Shown piece by piece: positions 18,765-29,272 of a DNA stretch of 64,000 bases. How positions within the stretch are numbered: position 1 is the stretch's first letter; each line of letters starts with the position of its first letter. The translations under genes were made by a program, and so were the position numbers. The stretch spans positions 620,001 to 684,000 of the forward strand of contig NC_060206.1 of assembly GCF_020623625.1 (NCBI RefSeq), written 5' to 3'. The DNA comes from Saccharomycodes ludwigii. Taxonomy: Eukaryota; Ascomycota; Saccharomycetes; Saccharomycodales; Saccharomycodaceae. The notes under the pieces are model-generated. The model was not told where the DNA came from and made no database searches. It saw only the letters and a program-made list of their open reading frames with translations.

Positions 18765-19252
18765 TGTTATGTTTATGTTTATATCTATGTTTTCATAAAG
18801 CCTTAGTTTGTAGACTTTATTTGTTTATTTGATTTTTTCTTATAGGAGGTAAATAGCAGTAAAAACAACGAGCAGTTTTTTTTAGAGGAGGATGGTATAA
18901 CAAAGGTTAGATAAATGCTGAATAACTTGGGAGATATTTGATAATAAGATGGTTTACAAAAAAAAAAGTAAAAAAAAAAAAAAAAAAAAAAGAAATTTAA
19001 TCAAGTTACAAAGTATAAATGCGATGGGAATAACACACGTTTTGGAAGAAGAAAAAAGAACTTAACAAACTAAGAACGAATTCATTAAAAAGTGTACGTG
19101 ATTTTATTTCTGGTAGTTGAAGCCATGTTAAAATGAGTAATTCTTAGCTTTATGATTTGCTTGATGTATTCCATTCTTAGCTATTATTACCTCAGCACTT
19201 TCCCTGCAGAATATGTCAACAAATCCTGCATATAAAAAATGTCGTACAAAGT
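18765..19252. promoter_or_regulatory. Promoter of IRC21; upstream flank of tRNA-Val
   Basis: AT-rich, with an A-run of about 22 at 18970-18991. I looked for an LTR next to the tRNA and found only weak TGTT...AACA ends without support. Nothing else recognised. Confidence 0.45.
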
Positions 19253-19326
19253 GGTTTTGTGGTCTAGTTGGTTATGGCATCTGCTTAACACGCAGAACGT
19301 CCCCAGTTCGATCCTGGGCAAAATCA
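19253..19326 (+). tRNA. tRNA-Val (anticodon AAC)
   Basis: 74-nt intronless cloverleaf. The acceptor GGTTTTG pairs with CAAAATC (one G-U pair), discriminator A. The anticodon stem TCTGC/GCAGA closes loop TTAACAC with AAC at 19287-19289 (read as IAC after editing). Box B is GTTCGATCC. It is almost identical to the S. cerevisiae tRNA-Val(AAC). Confidence 0.98.
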
Positions 19327-19333
19327 TTTTTTT
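19327..19333 (+). terminator. Pol III terminator of tRNA-Val
   Basis: T7 run starting directly after the discriminator base, the normal RNA polymerase III stop signal. Confidence 0.9.
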
Positions 19334-19580
19334 AATGTTATCTTTTTTTTTTGTAGTATTTTTTTTTTTTTAGCTTCTTAATCGCGGTTTGAATGTCTTA
19401 AATCCCAATTAAAAATATATGAATTTTATATATTAGAATTAAGGAAAAAAAAAAAAAAAAGGTTCAAGTTTAACAACATAATTAACATTTTTATGCTTCA
19501 TTAATGAAAAACAAAAAAAAAACTTAACAAAATAAAATAAAAAAAAAAAATAAATATATATATATACATATACATAGATA

Positions 19581-20645
19581 ATGTCTTTGTCCAATAACAA
19601 TAAAGAAGTAGTCTTTGTTAGCGGTGCCTCTGGTTATATTGCACAACATATTGTTCATCAATTATTAGAAACCGGTAAGTATAAAGTTATCGGCAGTGTT
19701 AGAACTCAAAAAAAGGCTGATTTGTTTAAAGAACGATTCAAGGATAACAAAGACTTATCATTTGTCATTGTGCCAGATATTTCTTTGTTGGGATCCTTTG
19801 ATGATTGTTTCAATAAAATTGGTCATCAAATAGATTACATTTTGCACACTGCTTCTCCATTTTTCTTTGAATCCAAAGATGTAGAAAAAGACTTGTTGAT
19901 TCCAGCTGTTAATGGTACCAAATCTATATTGGAAGCCACTGTTAAGTATGCTCCTCAGGTGAAAAAATTTGTAGTCACCTCATCTTATGCAGCAGTGGCT
20001 ACGTTTGCCATGGATAGCGACTCGAAAAACATTATAACAGAAAAGGACTGGAATCCTATTACTTGGGAGGAAGCTTTAAGTAATGGTGTTGATGCCTATT
20101 ACGCATCTAAGAAGTTTGCTGAAAAACAATGCTGGGATTTCTTAAAGGAACATAGTGAGGAAGCTAAATTTAAACTTACTGCAATTTGTCCAGTTTTTGT
20201 TTTTGGAGAGCAATTGTTTGATGAGGATATTGTGCCTGGACATAAACTAAATACCTCTTGTGAATTTATTAATGCATTGGTTCACTCTACTGAAAAAAGC
20301 CCTGTTGATTTAACTATGTTTGGTGGATATATCTCTGTTCAAGACGTTGCTAGAGGTCACTTGGAATGTTTAACCAATGATAATTTAGATGGTAAGAGAT
20401 TAATTTTGTCTGAAGCTAGATTTACGTTCCAAACGATTATTGATATAATCCGTAAAGATTTTCCCGAATTGACTAATGTAAGCAAAGGTGTCCCTGGTTC
20501 TGATAAAAAAAGACTAGCAGATGTTGCCACCTTAGATAATCATGTCTCAAAAGAATTATTGGGGTTTAAATTCAAAGAACTTGGAGAAATTGTTGACGAA
20601 ACCGTTAACCAAATATTAAGAGTGGAAAGAAAAGAACAGAATTAA
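19581..20645 (+). CDS. GRE2-type NADPH-dependent aldehyde/methylglyoxal reductase, copy 3
   Basis: Third Gre2-like extended SDR of the window, 354 residues, on the opposite strand and about 15 kb from the tandem pair. The binding loop VVFVSGASGYIAQHIV is at 10-25, catalytic Ser in VTSSYAA (132-138), and Tyr173-x3-Lys177 in AYYASK. It shares HTASP, PAVNGTKSIL and the C-terminal VATLDNHVSKELLGFKFK block with copies 1 and 2. It is visibly more diverged from them than they are from each other, with extra residues such as DIVPGHKLNTS. It separates IRC21 from TVP18, which are nearer in S. cerevisiae, so it looks inserted into an older block. The leader is dense with A-runs and TATA repeats. Confidence 0.9.
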   Translation: MSLSNNNKEVVFVSGASGYIAQHIVHQLLETGKYKVIGSVRTQKKADLFKERFKDNKDLSFVIVPDISLLGSFDDCFNKIGHQIDYILHTASPFFFESKDVEKDLLIPAVNGTKSILEATVKYAPQVKKFVVTSSYAAVATFAMDSDSKNIITEKDWNPITWEEALSNGVDAYYASKKFAEKQCWDFLKEHSEEAKFKLTAICPVFVFGEQLFDEDIVPGHKLNTSCEFINALVHSTEKSPVDLTMFGGYISVQDVARGHLECLTNDNLDGKRLILSEARFTFQTIIDIIRKDFPELTNVSKGVPGSDKKRLADVATLDNHVSKELLGFKFKELGEIVDETVNQILRVERKEQN

Positions 20646-21451
20646 TAGAATTATAATTGAATATTAAAGCAGTTTTGCCTTTGATTCTTGTAACTTCCTG
20701 TATTTTGTACGGGATAGGAAGAGTTTATCACATGTGTATGTGGCTAATTTTTTTTTCTTTTCCATTTATAATTAAGTAGAGTAATCAAACATTTTTTCTC
20801 CCCTTCTTCTAGACTTGAAACTGATTTAAGAGAATTAGCAACTTTCAAAAAGGAGTAACTGTTTACTTGGATCACAAAAACTTGCCATTTTAGTGATCGG
20901 TATTGCATGTATGGATGTTCTAGGGGATTAAACTATTGGCAGAAAGGATAAATATGGCTATTGGAGTAAATGGATGTGAAATGGAATGTAATATTGTCTT
21001 GTAAAAGAGTAAACGATATTCGATCGAGTTGTTGTACCGTGATAGAAAGTAGCATGGACTCAGGATGAAAGGAAAGGAAAAAAAAAAAAAAAAAAAAAAA
21101 AATACAGTCCGAAACCGAAAATGGTTACAAAGTGCTCTCGGATTATCAAGGTTGATCATGTGGTAATTGATGTGTGGGTATAACCCGGATATTAATTTAA
21201 AACTTTTTTTGTTTTTTTTTTTTCTTGTTTTTTTTTTTTCTTTTTCTTTTTCTTTTTTTCAGGAAATGAAAATTAAAATCTGTATTATTCATCTCGCACG
21301 TTGCCCTTTCTTTCCTCTCCCCCTTTAAAATCTTTCTTTTTTGAATAATCCCAAAAATAAACGCCAGTAGAAAAAAATATAAACACTTCAATTCATCATC
21401 TCATTCTTTTTTAAAAGAAACACAACTTACAATAAACTCAAAAACACACGA
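20646..21451. promoter_or_regulatory. 3' flank of GRE2-type copy 3 and promoter of TVP18
   Basis: AT-rich, with an A-run of about 22 at 21079-21101 and T-runs at 21205-21258. An ATCACATG box (about 20727-20734) matches the Cbf1/CDEI core, but no AT-rich CDEII and CDEIII follow. No other feature recognised. Confidence 0.45.
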
Positions 21452-22090
21452 ATGTCTTTAGCTTTTATACCAGCATTAAAACAACTTGTCAATGTGGGAC
21501 AAATAGTTTCCAATTTGAAAAGTTTCAATTTCAGCTTATACGGAAGATATATGGGATACATAAATATTTTACTTTGTTTTGCGTTTGGTATTGCTAATTT
21601 ATTTCATGTCAGCCCAGTAATCGCATTTGGTATAGTATCTATTATCCAAGGTCTGATTTTAATATTTGTGGAAATTCCATTTTTATTGAAGATTTGTCCC
21701 TTAAGTGACAATTTCATTAATATTATTAGAAAATTTGAAACCAATGGTTATAGAGTATTTTTTTATACTGTTATGGCCGCTATTCAATGGTGTTCTTTGG
21801 CAGTTAAAACCACTTCTTTGATTGTTGTTGCACTTGGATTATCTTTTAGCGCTATTAGCTATTTTGTTGCCATTTTGAAGAAACAAGATTTCCAAGAAGC
21901 TAGTAGCCAGCAAGAGGCTGTTATCAAACATCCTGTAGATTTGGCCACGGATGTTGCTGCTACTAATATTGGGGGCAATGTTGCTTCTAATGGCAACGCT
22001 AATAAAAACAATGACGATCTGTATTTTGATCTTGAAAGCGGCCGTGAAATTGATCAACATAATATTATTCCAGATAGAGAAATCTTATGA
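21452..22090 (+). CDS. TVP18: Late-Golgi membrane protein Tvp18
   Basis: 212 residues with four hydrophobic segments at about 33-51, 53-75, 94-118 and 122-141. Stretches such as LKSFNFSLYGR, GYINILLCFAFGIANLFHVS and IPFLLKICPLSDNFI match yeast Tvp18 (167 aa) almost residue for residue. The extra length is a polar C-terminal tail of about 60 residues. The protein sits in Tlg2-containing Golgi vesicles and its molecular role is unclear. A CTG codon at 21653 falls at a Leu-type position of the conserved core, consistent with the standard code. It is convergent with MOT3; the two are also neighbours in S. cerevisiae (YMR070-071). Confidence 0.95.
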   Translation: MSLAFIPALKQLVNVGQIVSNLKSFNFSLYGRYMGYINILLCFAFGIANLFHVSPVIAFGIVSIIQGLILIFVEIPFLLKICPLSDNFINIIRKFETNGYRVFFYTVMAAIQWCSLAVKTTSLIVVALGLSFSAISYFVAILKKQDFQEASSQQEAVIKHPVDLATDVAATNIGGNVASNGNANKNNDDLYFDLESGREIDQHNIIPDREIL

Positions 22091-22387
22091 ATAGAAAAAA
22101 GAACTGTAAAGGGAGAAATGATGAAATATATATATATTATTATCATAATTGAATTATGTTTTGTAAATGAATATCCTATTATTTATAAGATTTTTTTTAA
22201 AAAAAAAAACGATTTTCGCTTTTAATTAATTTACTTAATCTCATATATATATATATGTTATTATTTTTATATAAAATTCTTCCTAAGACATGTCAAATCC
22301 TACTTGAAAACAAAACAAAACAAAAAAAAAGAATCAAAAGGAACTTATGTTTAAAAAATAAAACCTGTTCTAACTACTGATTGAAAC
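22091..22387. other. Convergent 3' region of TVP18 and MOT3
   Basis: 297 bp of AT-rich 3' flanking sequence with TA repeats (near 22128-22141 and 22243-22256) suited to efficiency and positioning elements. Nothing else seen. Confidence 0.5.
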
Positions 22388-23718
22388 CTAATGATTAATT
22401 GGGTGTTCTTTGTGTGAAATCAACGCATTGGAAACCTTTCTCAAAAAATCTTTTTTCAAGAGACCATTGGCAACTAATATTCTAATAACATTTTCTTTAT
22501 TATTGACCAATGAAGGATTAGTATCAATCTTAGTATTAGAAGAAGCAATAGCCAATAGATTTTTTGAAGCAGCTTTAAAATTCAATATCTCCACTGAGGA
22601 GCATTTTTCCAAAATCATTTGATTTTCGATCTCAGACAATAACTCACCGGGGTGCTTAATTCTTAAATGTTGCAATAGATTATCTTTTCTTTTGTGTTTG
22701 GAGTTACAATACACACAATGGAACTTCTTGTCAGATGCATGGGATAGTTCATGCCTTTTCAACCATGAATACCTAACAAAACATTTATCACAAACTTTAC
22801 AATTCCATGTTTGTAACGATTGATCTTCTTGTTGTTCTTGTTTTTTCACGTATTTATTATTTTTTTGACTTTTAGTTATTTTAGTTTTCCGTTTTAAACT
22901 CATAAAGTCTGTTTCTATACTTGACTTATTTTGCTCTCTATATTTCCTAGTAACTATAGAGCTAGCAGAAGCTTTTTCGTGTGATGAAGTTGGTGATGAT
23001 GGAAATAAAATATTTTTGATTATAAAACTGTAATTTGGGTCATTGAGACTACCGTTATTGTCTTTAATTATACCTAAGAAAGTCTGATTTATACCAGGGA
23101 TAGTACTGGGAACAGTGTTATTATTTGTCCCACCAGTGGGAGCGGTAAGAAGAGAAACAGGAACACCAGCGTTACTTTTATAGGTATTAGCTAATAAGGG
23201 TAAAGTACTATTAACTTGTATGCTAGACAGCGATGAAGGCTTGATGGTGGTGTTTTGTAGAACTTTTTCATCTAAAGTGTTAGTAATAACATTTATTGGT
23301 TTTTGTAGGCAGTTAGGATAGTATTGTCGCTGATAACAATTTTCATTATCAGAGACAATTTTGGTACCATGACCGTTTACTGGTGAATAGGCAAGCTGCA
23401 CTGAATCCATTTGCTGAATGTGGGGATTTTGTGATTCTAGGAAAGCACCAAGGTACTCAGGATTACTAGGATCTGTAATGTTGGCAACGGGAGTGCTTGG
23501 AAAAACAGCCGCTGTAGTTCTCCAAGGAGTACCAATAGTAATATTATTGTTGGCATGGTTGCCATAGCAAAAAAAATTATCCTTAGGGTAAGAAATCATA
23601 TTTTTATTGTGAGTGCTAGTAATAGCATTTTGAGTATATATTTTATTTCGGAGACGATAGTAGTCCGGTACACCATTGTTGTTGATCGAAGATTGAGAAA
23701 ATGGAATGTTATTAGATA

Positions 23719-23755
<37 letters not shown>

Positions 23756-23851
23756 TAGAAGAAACTGGGCTGATGGTATTTGACCATGACATGGTAAAGT
23801 ATTAGAAGGGTTATCCAATTGCTTTACCAATAAATAATGGGAAACAACCCC

Positions 23852-23926
<75 letters not shown>

Positions 23927-24028
23927 GTTATTATTATTATTATTATTAGTATTATAACGATAATTATAATAATTATTATTGATGGCACTCGTTGGAGTTT
24001 CTGGTGGGGTTCGTATTGTGCTAGTCAT
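22388..24028 (-). CDS. MOT3: C2H2 zinc-finger transcription factor, Mot3-like
   Basis: 546 residues. Two adjacent C2H2 fingers near the C-terminus: C410, C413, H426, H430 (CKVCDKCF...HELSH) and C438, C441, H454, H459 (CVYCNSKHKRKD...HLRIKH). Before them lie a run of 32 Asn near residues 28-59, an 11-residue Gln run and a long low-complexity region. In S. cerevisiae Mot3 has the same layout of an Asn/Gln-rich, prion-forming N-terminus with two C-terminal fingers, and represses hypoxic and sterol genes. The name rests on this architecture plus position next to TVP18. About 85 residues after the fingers look conserved and partly helical. The 5.2 kb upstream is nearly gene-free. Confidence 0.82.
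23852..23947 (+). repeat. ATT trinucleotide microsatellite encoding poly-Asn in MOT3
   Basis: 32 consecutive triplets, nearly all ATT on the plus strand (AAT codons on the minus strand) with a few GTT interruptions. A pure 32-Asn run is likely length-polymorphic by replication slippage. Confidence 0.95.
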
Positions 24029-25685
24029 GTGCCTATCTTTTTATTAAGTTTTTTTCTTTCTTTTTTTAATAAGTTTTTGTAACCTTTATATATAAATAGC
24101 AATTAGGTATATTGATTTTGGTTGTTTTAAGAGGTATAAATTTATAAAAAAAACAGCACTTAGCATTATATTGGCAAATAATCAGACAGTAGGAAAGCAA
24201 AGAAGAAGGAAAGGCAAATTGGTAAGTTTTAAATGATATATACAGCTTTTTATACTTTTTTTTTGTTTATATATACACTGTGTCGTAAGTCCAATGATTT
24301 AGAATGTTAAATAAATAAATAAATAAAAAGGGATTTTTACCAAAAGATGAAAACAAACAATACAAATCAAATCCAATCTGTTAGTTCGATAGTTGGAGGT
24401 GTTTTTATTTTTTAAAAGGTTGCCTATAAGCAAATTTTGGTTTTTATTTTCTATTTATTTATTTTTCATCTATTTAAAATCACAGAAGCATTCTATTTTT
24501 ATTCGATTTCCTTTGTTATTTTCTAAGAGGAAAAAACTAAAAAAAATAACAAATTCCAAAAAATTCCAAAAAAGAAGACAAAAAAAAAACAATAGAAACT
24601 TTTATTAACTACAAAAAAAATAAAATTGAAATTGAAATTAAAATTAAATTGAAATTAAAATTAAATTAAAATTAAATTTAAAATTGAAGTAGAATTTGGA
24701 TAAAAAAACAAGATAACGGAGAAATGCCTGCACACACACAAACATACCGAAGATTTACCGAGAAAACCAAAAAGGGAAAAAAAAAATAAAAAATCGGATA
24801 ATCAAAAATAAAAGTGGAAAAAAGGCGAAGAACAAACAGACACCCACACACCACCAGCCAATTTTTGTATTATTATGCAAAAAGTTCAACAGAAATTATT
24901 TTTATAATTTTTGAAGGCGGCGTTTAAAACAATTAAACGAATAAAATAACACCCGAACACCACATACAAATTATTTTCCCTCAAAAGATAAAAAAAAAAA
25001 TAATATTTGACAAACTTTTTATTATTATTATTATTATTATTATTTTACCCCCTTTGCGACCTCTCTTCATTAATATTCAAATAAGAATTTATATGCTAAT
25101 TATTTTTATTAACTAAAAATTTATATTTATACTAAAACAATTTTGGCTTACAGTGTAGCTAATTTAACACTTTACAAGAAAGAGAAAAAAGGAAAAAAAA
25201 AAACAAACTTTTCCCACCCACTTCCCCTTTAAACCAGTAGTTTATTAATAATTCCAAAATTTACCAGTAAATCAAATATAAAGGTGAAAAGTTTACTCAA
25301 AGCTAGTTTTTCTTATCTTGTCAAAACATTGGGCTTTAACCTGGGCGTAATATTAATCTGAAATTATAACTTGAATACTGAATGTCAATCATATTATGGC
25401 ATTATTATTACACGGAAAGCCATCAAAAATAGGATATAATTTTATTTTATTTTATTTTTACTTAATGTCTATGATAATAAATAATACAAATTATTTCCTA
25501 TTGTTCAATTTATATAAAGAATGTTTGTGTATTAAAATTGTGTAGCTACCATCATTTTTATTTCGTATTGTTTCACTCATACAATACGCCCATAATTAGC
25601 TATTATTTTATTATTTTTTTTTGTATTATTTTATTGTAGTCAATATGTTTTAGATATTTCAAAGTCTAAGAAATAATTTTAGCGC

Positions 25686-25717
<32 letters not shown>

Positions 25718-26285
25718 TATTAGGCTTTCAAACAAATTATAGTTACATATAATTAATTAAATACATGAGAAATACTAGCTTTTGGCTTAATTATGCGTGT
25801 ATAACAAGTACCTGAGTCAAAAATGCGCTCCATTTCCACTGCACAAACTATGTCTTTGCTATTTATAAACAAATACTTGTGAGTAAAAATGTCGTACTTA
25901 ATAATGCTAATTTTAATAATATTGCTACTTACCTCGATAGCCCTTGTAAAGTATTAATAAGGATATATTTCTTTGTCACATCATCCAATTTTCACTGAAA
26001 CAGTGTTGATGTGTGTGTTGTTCATTTATCATTCCATTCCCAGGATTTCGGTTTGTTTCGAAATTATGGGGCTTTTATTTTTTAAAAAAATAGATATTTT
26101 TAACTTATATTTTTATATATATTTAAAAGTCTTGAATTTTCATTTTTTTTTCCATTTTTCCTAACCCATGGTATTTTTTTGTATACAAGAGTTGTTTTTA
26201 GTTTAATGTTAAAGATGAAAAAAAAAAACAAAAGAAACATGGAAATATTAGTTGGAAACCAAAAATAAAAAAAATACAAAATTTG
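24029..26285. promoter_or_regulatory. Upstream region of MOT3, gene-free
   Basis: 2.26 kb without a credible gene. Near MOT3 it contains a TAAA repeat (24309-24328), a hexamer repeat (24623-24687), CA/ACCC-rich islands (24725-24870) and A-runs, consistent with a long promoter or 5' leader. Around 25685-25712 there is an A-run of nearly 30. I recognised no tRNA, snRNA, snoRNA or transposon. Confidence 0.45.
24623..24687 (+). repeat. AAATTR short tandem repeat
   Basis: Irregular tandem array of AAATTA and AAATTG units spanning about 65 bp, about 600 bp upstream of the MOT3 ATG. Confidence 0.75.
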
Positions 26286-26573
26286 ATGACCACCATCAAT
26301 AACAATAATAGTACAGAAGATAAGTATGAAGGAATTGAAAAGGCCAATTCCGATAGTTTAGAAGGGATTCAGCTAGAACATATTTTTGATAATAACTCTG
26401 AGATTTTAGATATTCTAAGCAATATAGATATGAACCGTAGTTGGTTCAAAATGTTGCTAAATCATATTTTTATGTTTGAAAATATGATTCTTCAGAATGG
26501 AAAAAGAAGGATAATTCCCAAGAAAGAAATTCCACTTCCCCCCAAGTATAAAATAATTGATATCGGGACTTAA
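26286..26573 (+). CDS. Hypothetical 95-residue protein, doubtful
   Basis: The only ORF with a protein-like composition in the 5.2 kb between MOT3 and TOK1. From the ATG at 26286 it gives an Asn/Glu-rich start, then a mixed hydrophobic-polar segment at about 36-68 (ILDILSNIDM, WFKMLLNHIFMFENMIL) that could form an amphipathic helix, and a Pro/Lys-rich end. An A-rich leader precedes the ATG, as in several real genes here. I recognise no family and see no splice sites extending it. It could be a young or relict gene, or chance. Confidence 0.3.
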   Translation: MTTINNNNSTEDKYEGIEKANSDSLEGIQLEHIFDNNSEILDILSNIDMNRSWFKMLLNHIFMFENMILQNGKRRIIPKKEIPLPPKYKIIDIGT

Positions 26574-29006
26574 CCTTTTGGTTGAAAATAGTCTCTTAAA
26601 TTATCATAGGTTTGTACGAAAAAAAAAAAAAATATTTTTACAAAACTTAATTTTATTTTATAATTAACGAGGTGGTTATTATCTCTTAATTATGTTCTTA
26701 CTGATAAACATATTCACATTCCTACAGTCGATTGATTATAAGGTAATTGTTAAGCATCACAAATTCTGAATCTATTGGATTGCAATTTTGTATTTCTGGA
26801 AATACAGCTCACATAATCGTGAAGTTGTTGAATGAAGGGGTTTTTTCTAGAATGATTGAATGACTAACCAAAATTTAGAAGTTAAAACTATCTACAAAGA
26901 TTCTTTTCCTTTTTTTTTTTATGAACCAAAAAATGAACATATTTCTGCGCCAAACTCAAAACCTGCTTTTGGATTTGGTAGAACTTCCAATTCTACTTTT
27001 ATTATATCTTTTTTCCAGCAATAAGATTCCCCCCTCCCTCTATTTATTTTAATAATACCAGTAATAATGCTAATATTATTTTTAATAAATATACTTTCCC
27101 TCCTTTTTCTGTACAGAATTAATACTAATATTTCAGCCCTAGATCTCTAAAAAAGACGATAATCGCCAATAAAACCAAAAGCTTTGAAATGAGATCTCAC
27201 CGGCAAAAAAAAAAAGAAATCAAATGAAAAAAAATATATATACATTTTCTTTTTTCTTTTTTTTCTCTTTTCTTTTTTTGCCGTGTTTATCCGCGCGGAT
27301 TCTTAGAATGTATGTGAATTGAAATAAAAAGTGGTAAAATAATGCGTATAAAAAAGAATTTAACGATAAAAATGCCATTGTGGCTTTTTAACCAGAGAAA
27401 TTTTTAATAGACACGAAAAAAAAATAAAATGAATAATTTCTTTGTAATTCAATCTGAATATTTTTATGCTCTATTTCGCAGAATCTGCCCATTTTTATAA
27501 TAAAAGTAAATAAATAAATTTATAGAAAAGAAGTCAGAAAATTGCATGTATGTGTAATATCATATCTTTCAAAATTATCCAATCATCATCATTTTTTTTT
27601 TTTTTTTTATGTATTTTGTATAGGCTTTGCTACAATCCCATCTACCACATTTCATATTATTACATTGTAAAAACAAATTATTTTTTTAAACCGTATTAAA
27701 AATATAGAGATAAACTTTTTTTTTTTTTTTTTTGGTCATTTATTTAAAATAATGTTACATAAAACAATTTGGCAAGTTCATGTTATGAGCTCAAATAAGA
27801 TTATTAATATTTCAACTTGTACTACCCAAAAGTTCAAAATATCTCACCATAATAGACTTACAATTTTTTACATTATACTTTCATTTTTCTTGGTTAACAA
27901 TGTTTTTACTAGATATAGCATATTTTCTAATAAGACGATTATCAACCTACGTCTCAAATACATATGTTACAGGTGTTATAAGTAAAACTTATCACTTCCC
28001 AATATCATTAAATTTTTATCGTTCCATGTTTTCAAAATAAATCAGGTTCATCAACTAGTGTGCTTGCAATATACGTAATCAACCCACTTTTGAAAAACAA
28101 TGGAATCTTAGGGAAAGGTTTCGTAAGATTTTTTTTTTTTTTTTTTTTTTCTTTTTCCTATTTAAAAACTTTAGTTATTTCGATCGATGATATCATGAAA
28201 TTTCATTCAAAGATATTTAGACAAAAAAAAAAAAAAAAAAGACAATAGCCTATAAACAAATTAACCAAGGTTAAATAGGGAATGTTTTTAGTATTAAAAT
28301 AGTTTTCAGTTTAGGTTTATTTTATAACTTATAACAAAATAATTACTAAAATGCACCCTAATCAATTAATATCTGATTACCATATTTTTTTTTTTTTGTA
28401 TTTAATGTTTCATTCTTTATAATCCCACTACCAAACACACACTCTCTGAAATTTATGCAAATGAATAATATTCATCAAATTGAAAGCATTATTAAAAATA
28501 TTCGTAGTTATGCTTTATATTATCCTTGGTCTTTCTTTTTAATTTTATTGCCTGTCGAAAAACATTTTTTCTTACTTGCTAATTTATCCAAGCTGTAATA
28601 CTCACTTTGATATTACTTGTGTTAAAAACATCAAGCTAATTTGAAAATAGAAGAACTTATCGCAACATTCACCCTATATGATTAGTTTCAATGGTTTTTA
28701 GAGTCTTTTTTTTTTTTTTTTTTTAGTTTTCTCAAAAACAGTGATCTTTAATTACCCCGATTTATACCGCTTTAGAAAAAGTTAAGCATCATATTCATCA
28801 TTAATAACAAAGCTCTTTTTTTTTCTCAGTGATAAAACTATTAACCTACCTGTTATCCCAAATGTATTGATATTTTGTTGAAATCCTTTCAAAAAATATC
28901 TCAAATGTTAATTTTATTCAAACTTGGACTTTAATCCACATTATTCACATAATGCGAGAGTTAATTGTGACGTTTTTATTGAAAAAAAAAAAAAATAAAA
29001 AATTAG

Positions 29007-29038
<32 letters not shown>

Positions 29039-29272
29039 GCCGAATTATTAATAGTCGAAAAACGCAGTATCTTTTTATACGGAAAATATAATTAATACAA
29101 AGAGGAAAAAACAAAAAAAAAAATATCGTCATCGTCACAGTTATTCAAAGCATGTGGCCTACACTTTTAATTCCCGTTATATAACAACCCAACACATTAA
29201 TACAACAAATAATCCGACCTTTTTTTTTTTTTTAATTCAATTTTGAAGAACATTGACATTATCAAACATATA
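26574..29272. other. 2.7 kb gene-free AT-rich region
   Basis: No credible ORF on either strand; the 60-77-codon readings present are Phe/Ile/Lys-rich products of A/T runs. It contains many homopolymer runs (27591-27609, 27717-27733, 28131-28150, 28709-28723, 29008-29035) and one strikingly GC-rich palindrome at 27289-27300. Possible roles are regulation, a replication origin or a synteny breakpoint; nothing in the sequence decides among them. Confidence 0.45.
27289..27300. promoter_or_regulatory. 12-bp GC palindrome ATCCGCGCGGAT
   Basis: Perfect palindrome in extremely AT-rich DNA, made of two everted CGG half-sites of the kind bound by fungal Zn2Cys6 factors, with a central CGCG of the Rsc3/30 type. 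A pyrimidine tract lies directly upstream (27247-27279). Function is unproved. Confidence 0.4.

Noticed and set aside
19120-19225. TGTTA...CAACA pair upstream of tRNA-Val as a second LTR
   Set aside because: Only a 4-bp inverted repeat and about 95 bp long, with no TATA or length match to an LTR.
20720-20860. Point centromere suggested by an ATCACATG (CDEI-like) box
   Set aside because: No 80-160 bp AT-only CDEII followed by a TTCCGAA-type CDEIII. The CACGTGAC at 34598 and the ATCACGTG inside PXL1 (63796) also lack partners.
21653-21655. Possible alternative CTG-Ser code
   Set aside because: This CTG occupies a Leu-type position in the conserved TVP18 core, consistent with the standard code.
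22118-22380. C-box-like ATGATGA and D-box-like CTGA downstream of TVP18 as a snoRNA
   Set aside because: Boxes are about 260 bases apart in AT-rich 3' flank, with no terminal stem or guide region.
25920-25945. ACTTACCT resembling the 5' end of U1 snRNA
   Set aside because: Only eight bases agree; the following sequence has none of the conserved U1 stems or Sm site.
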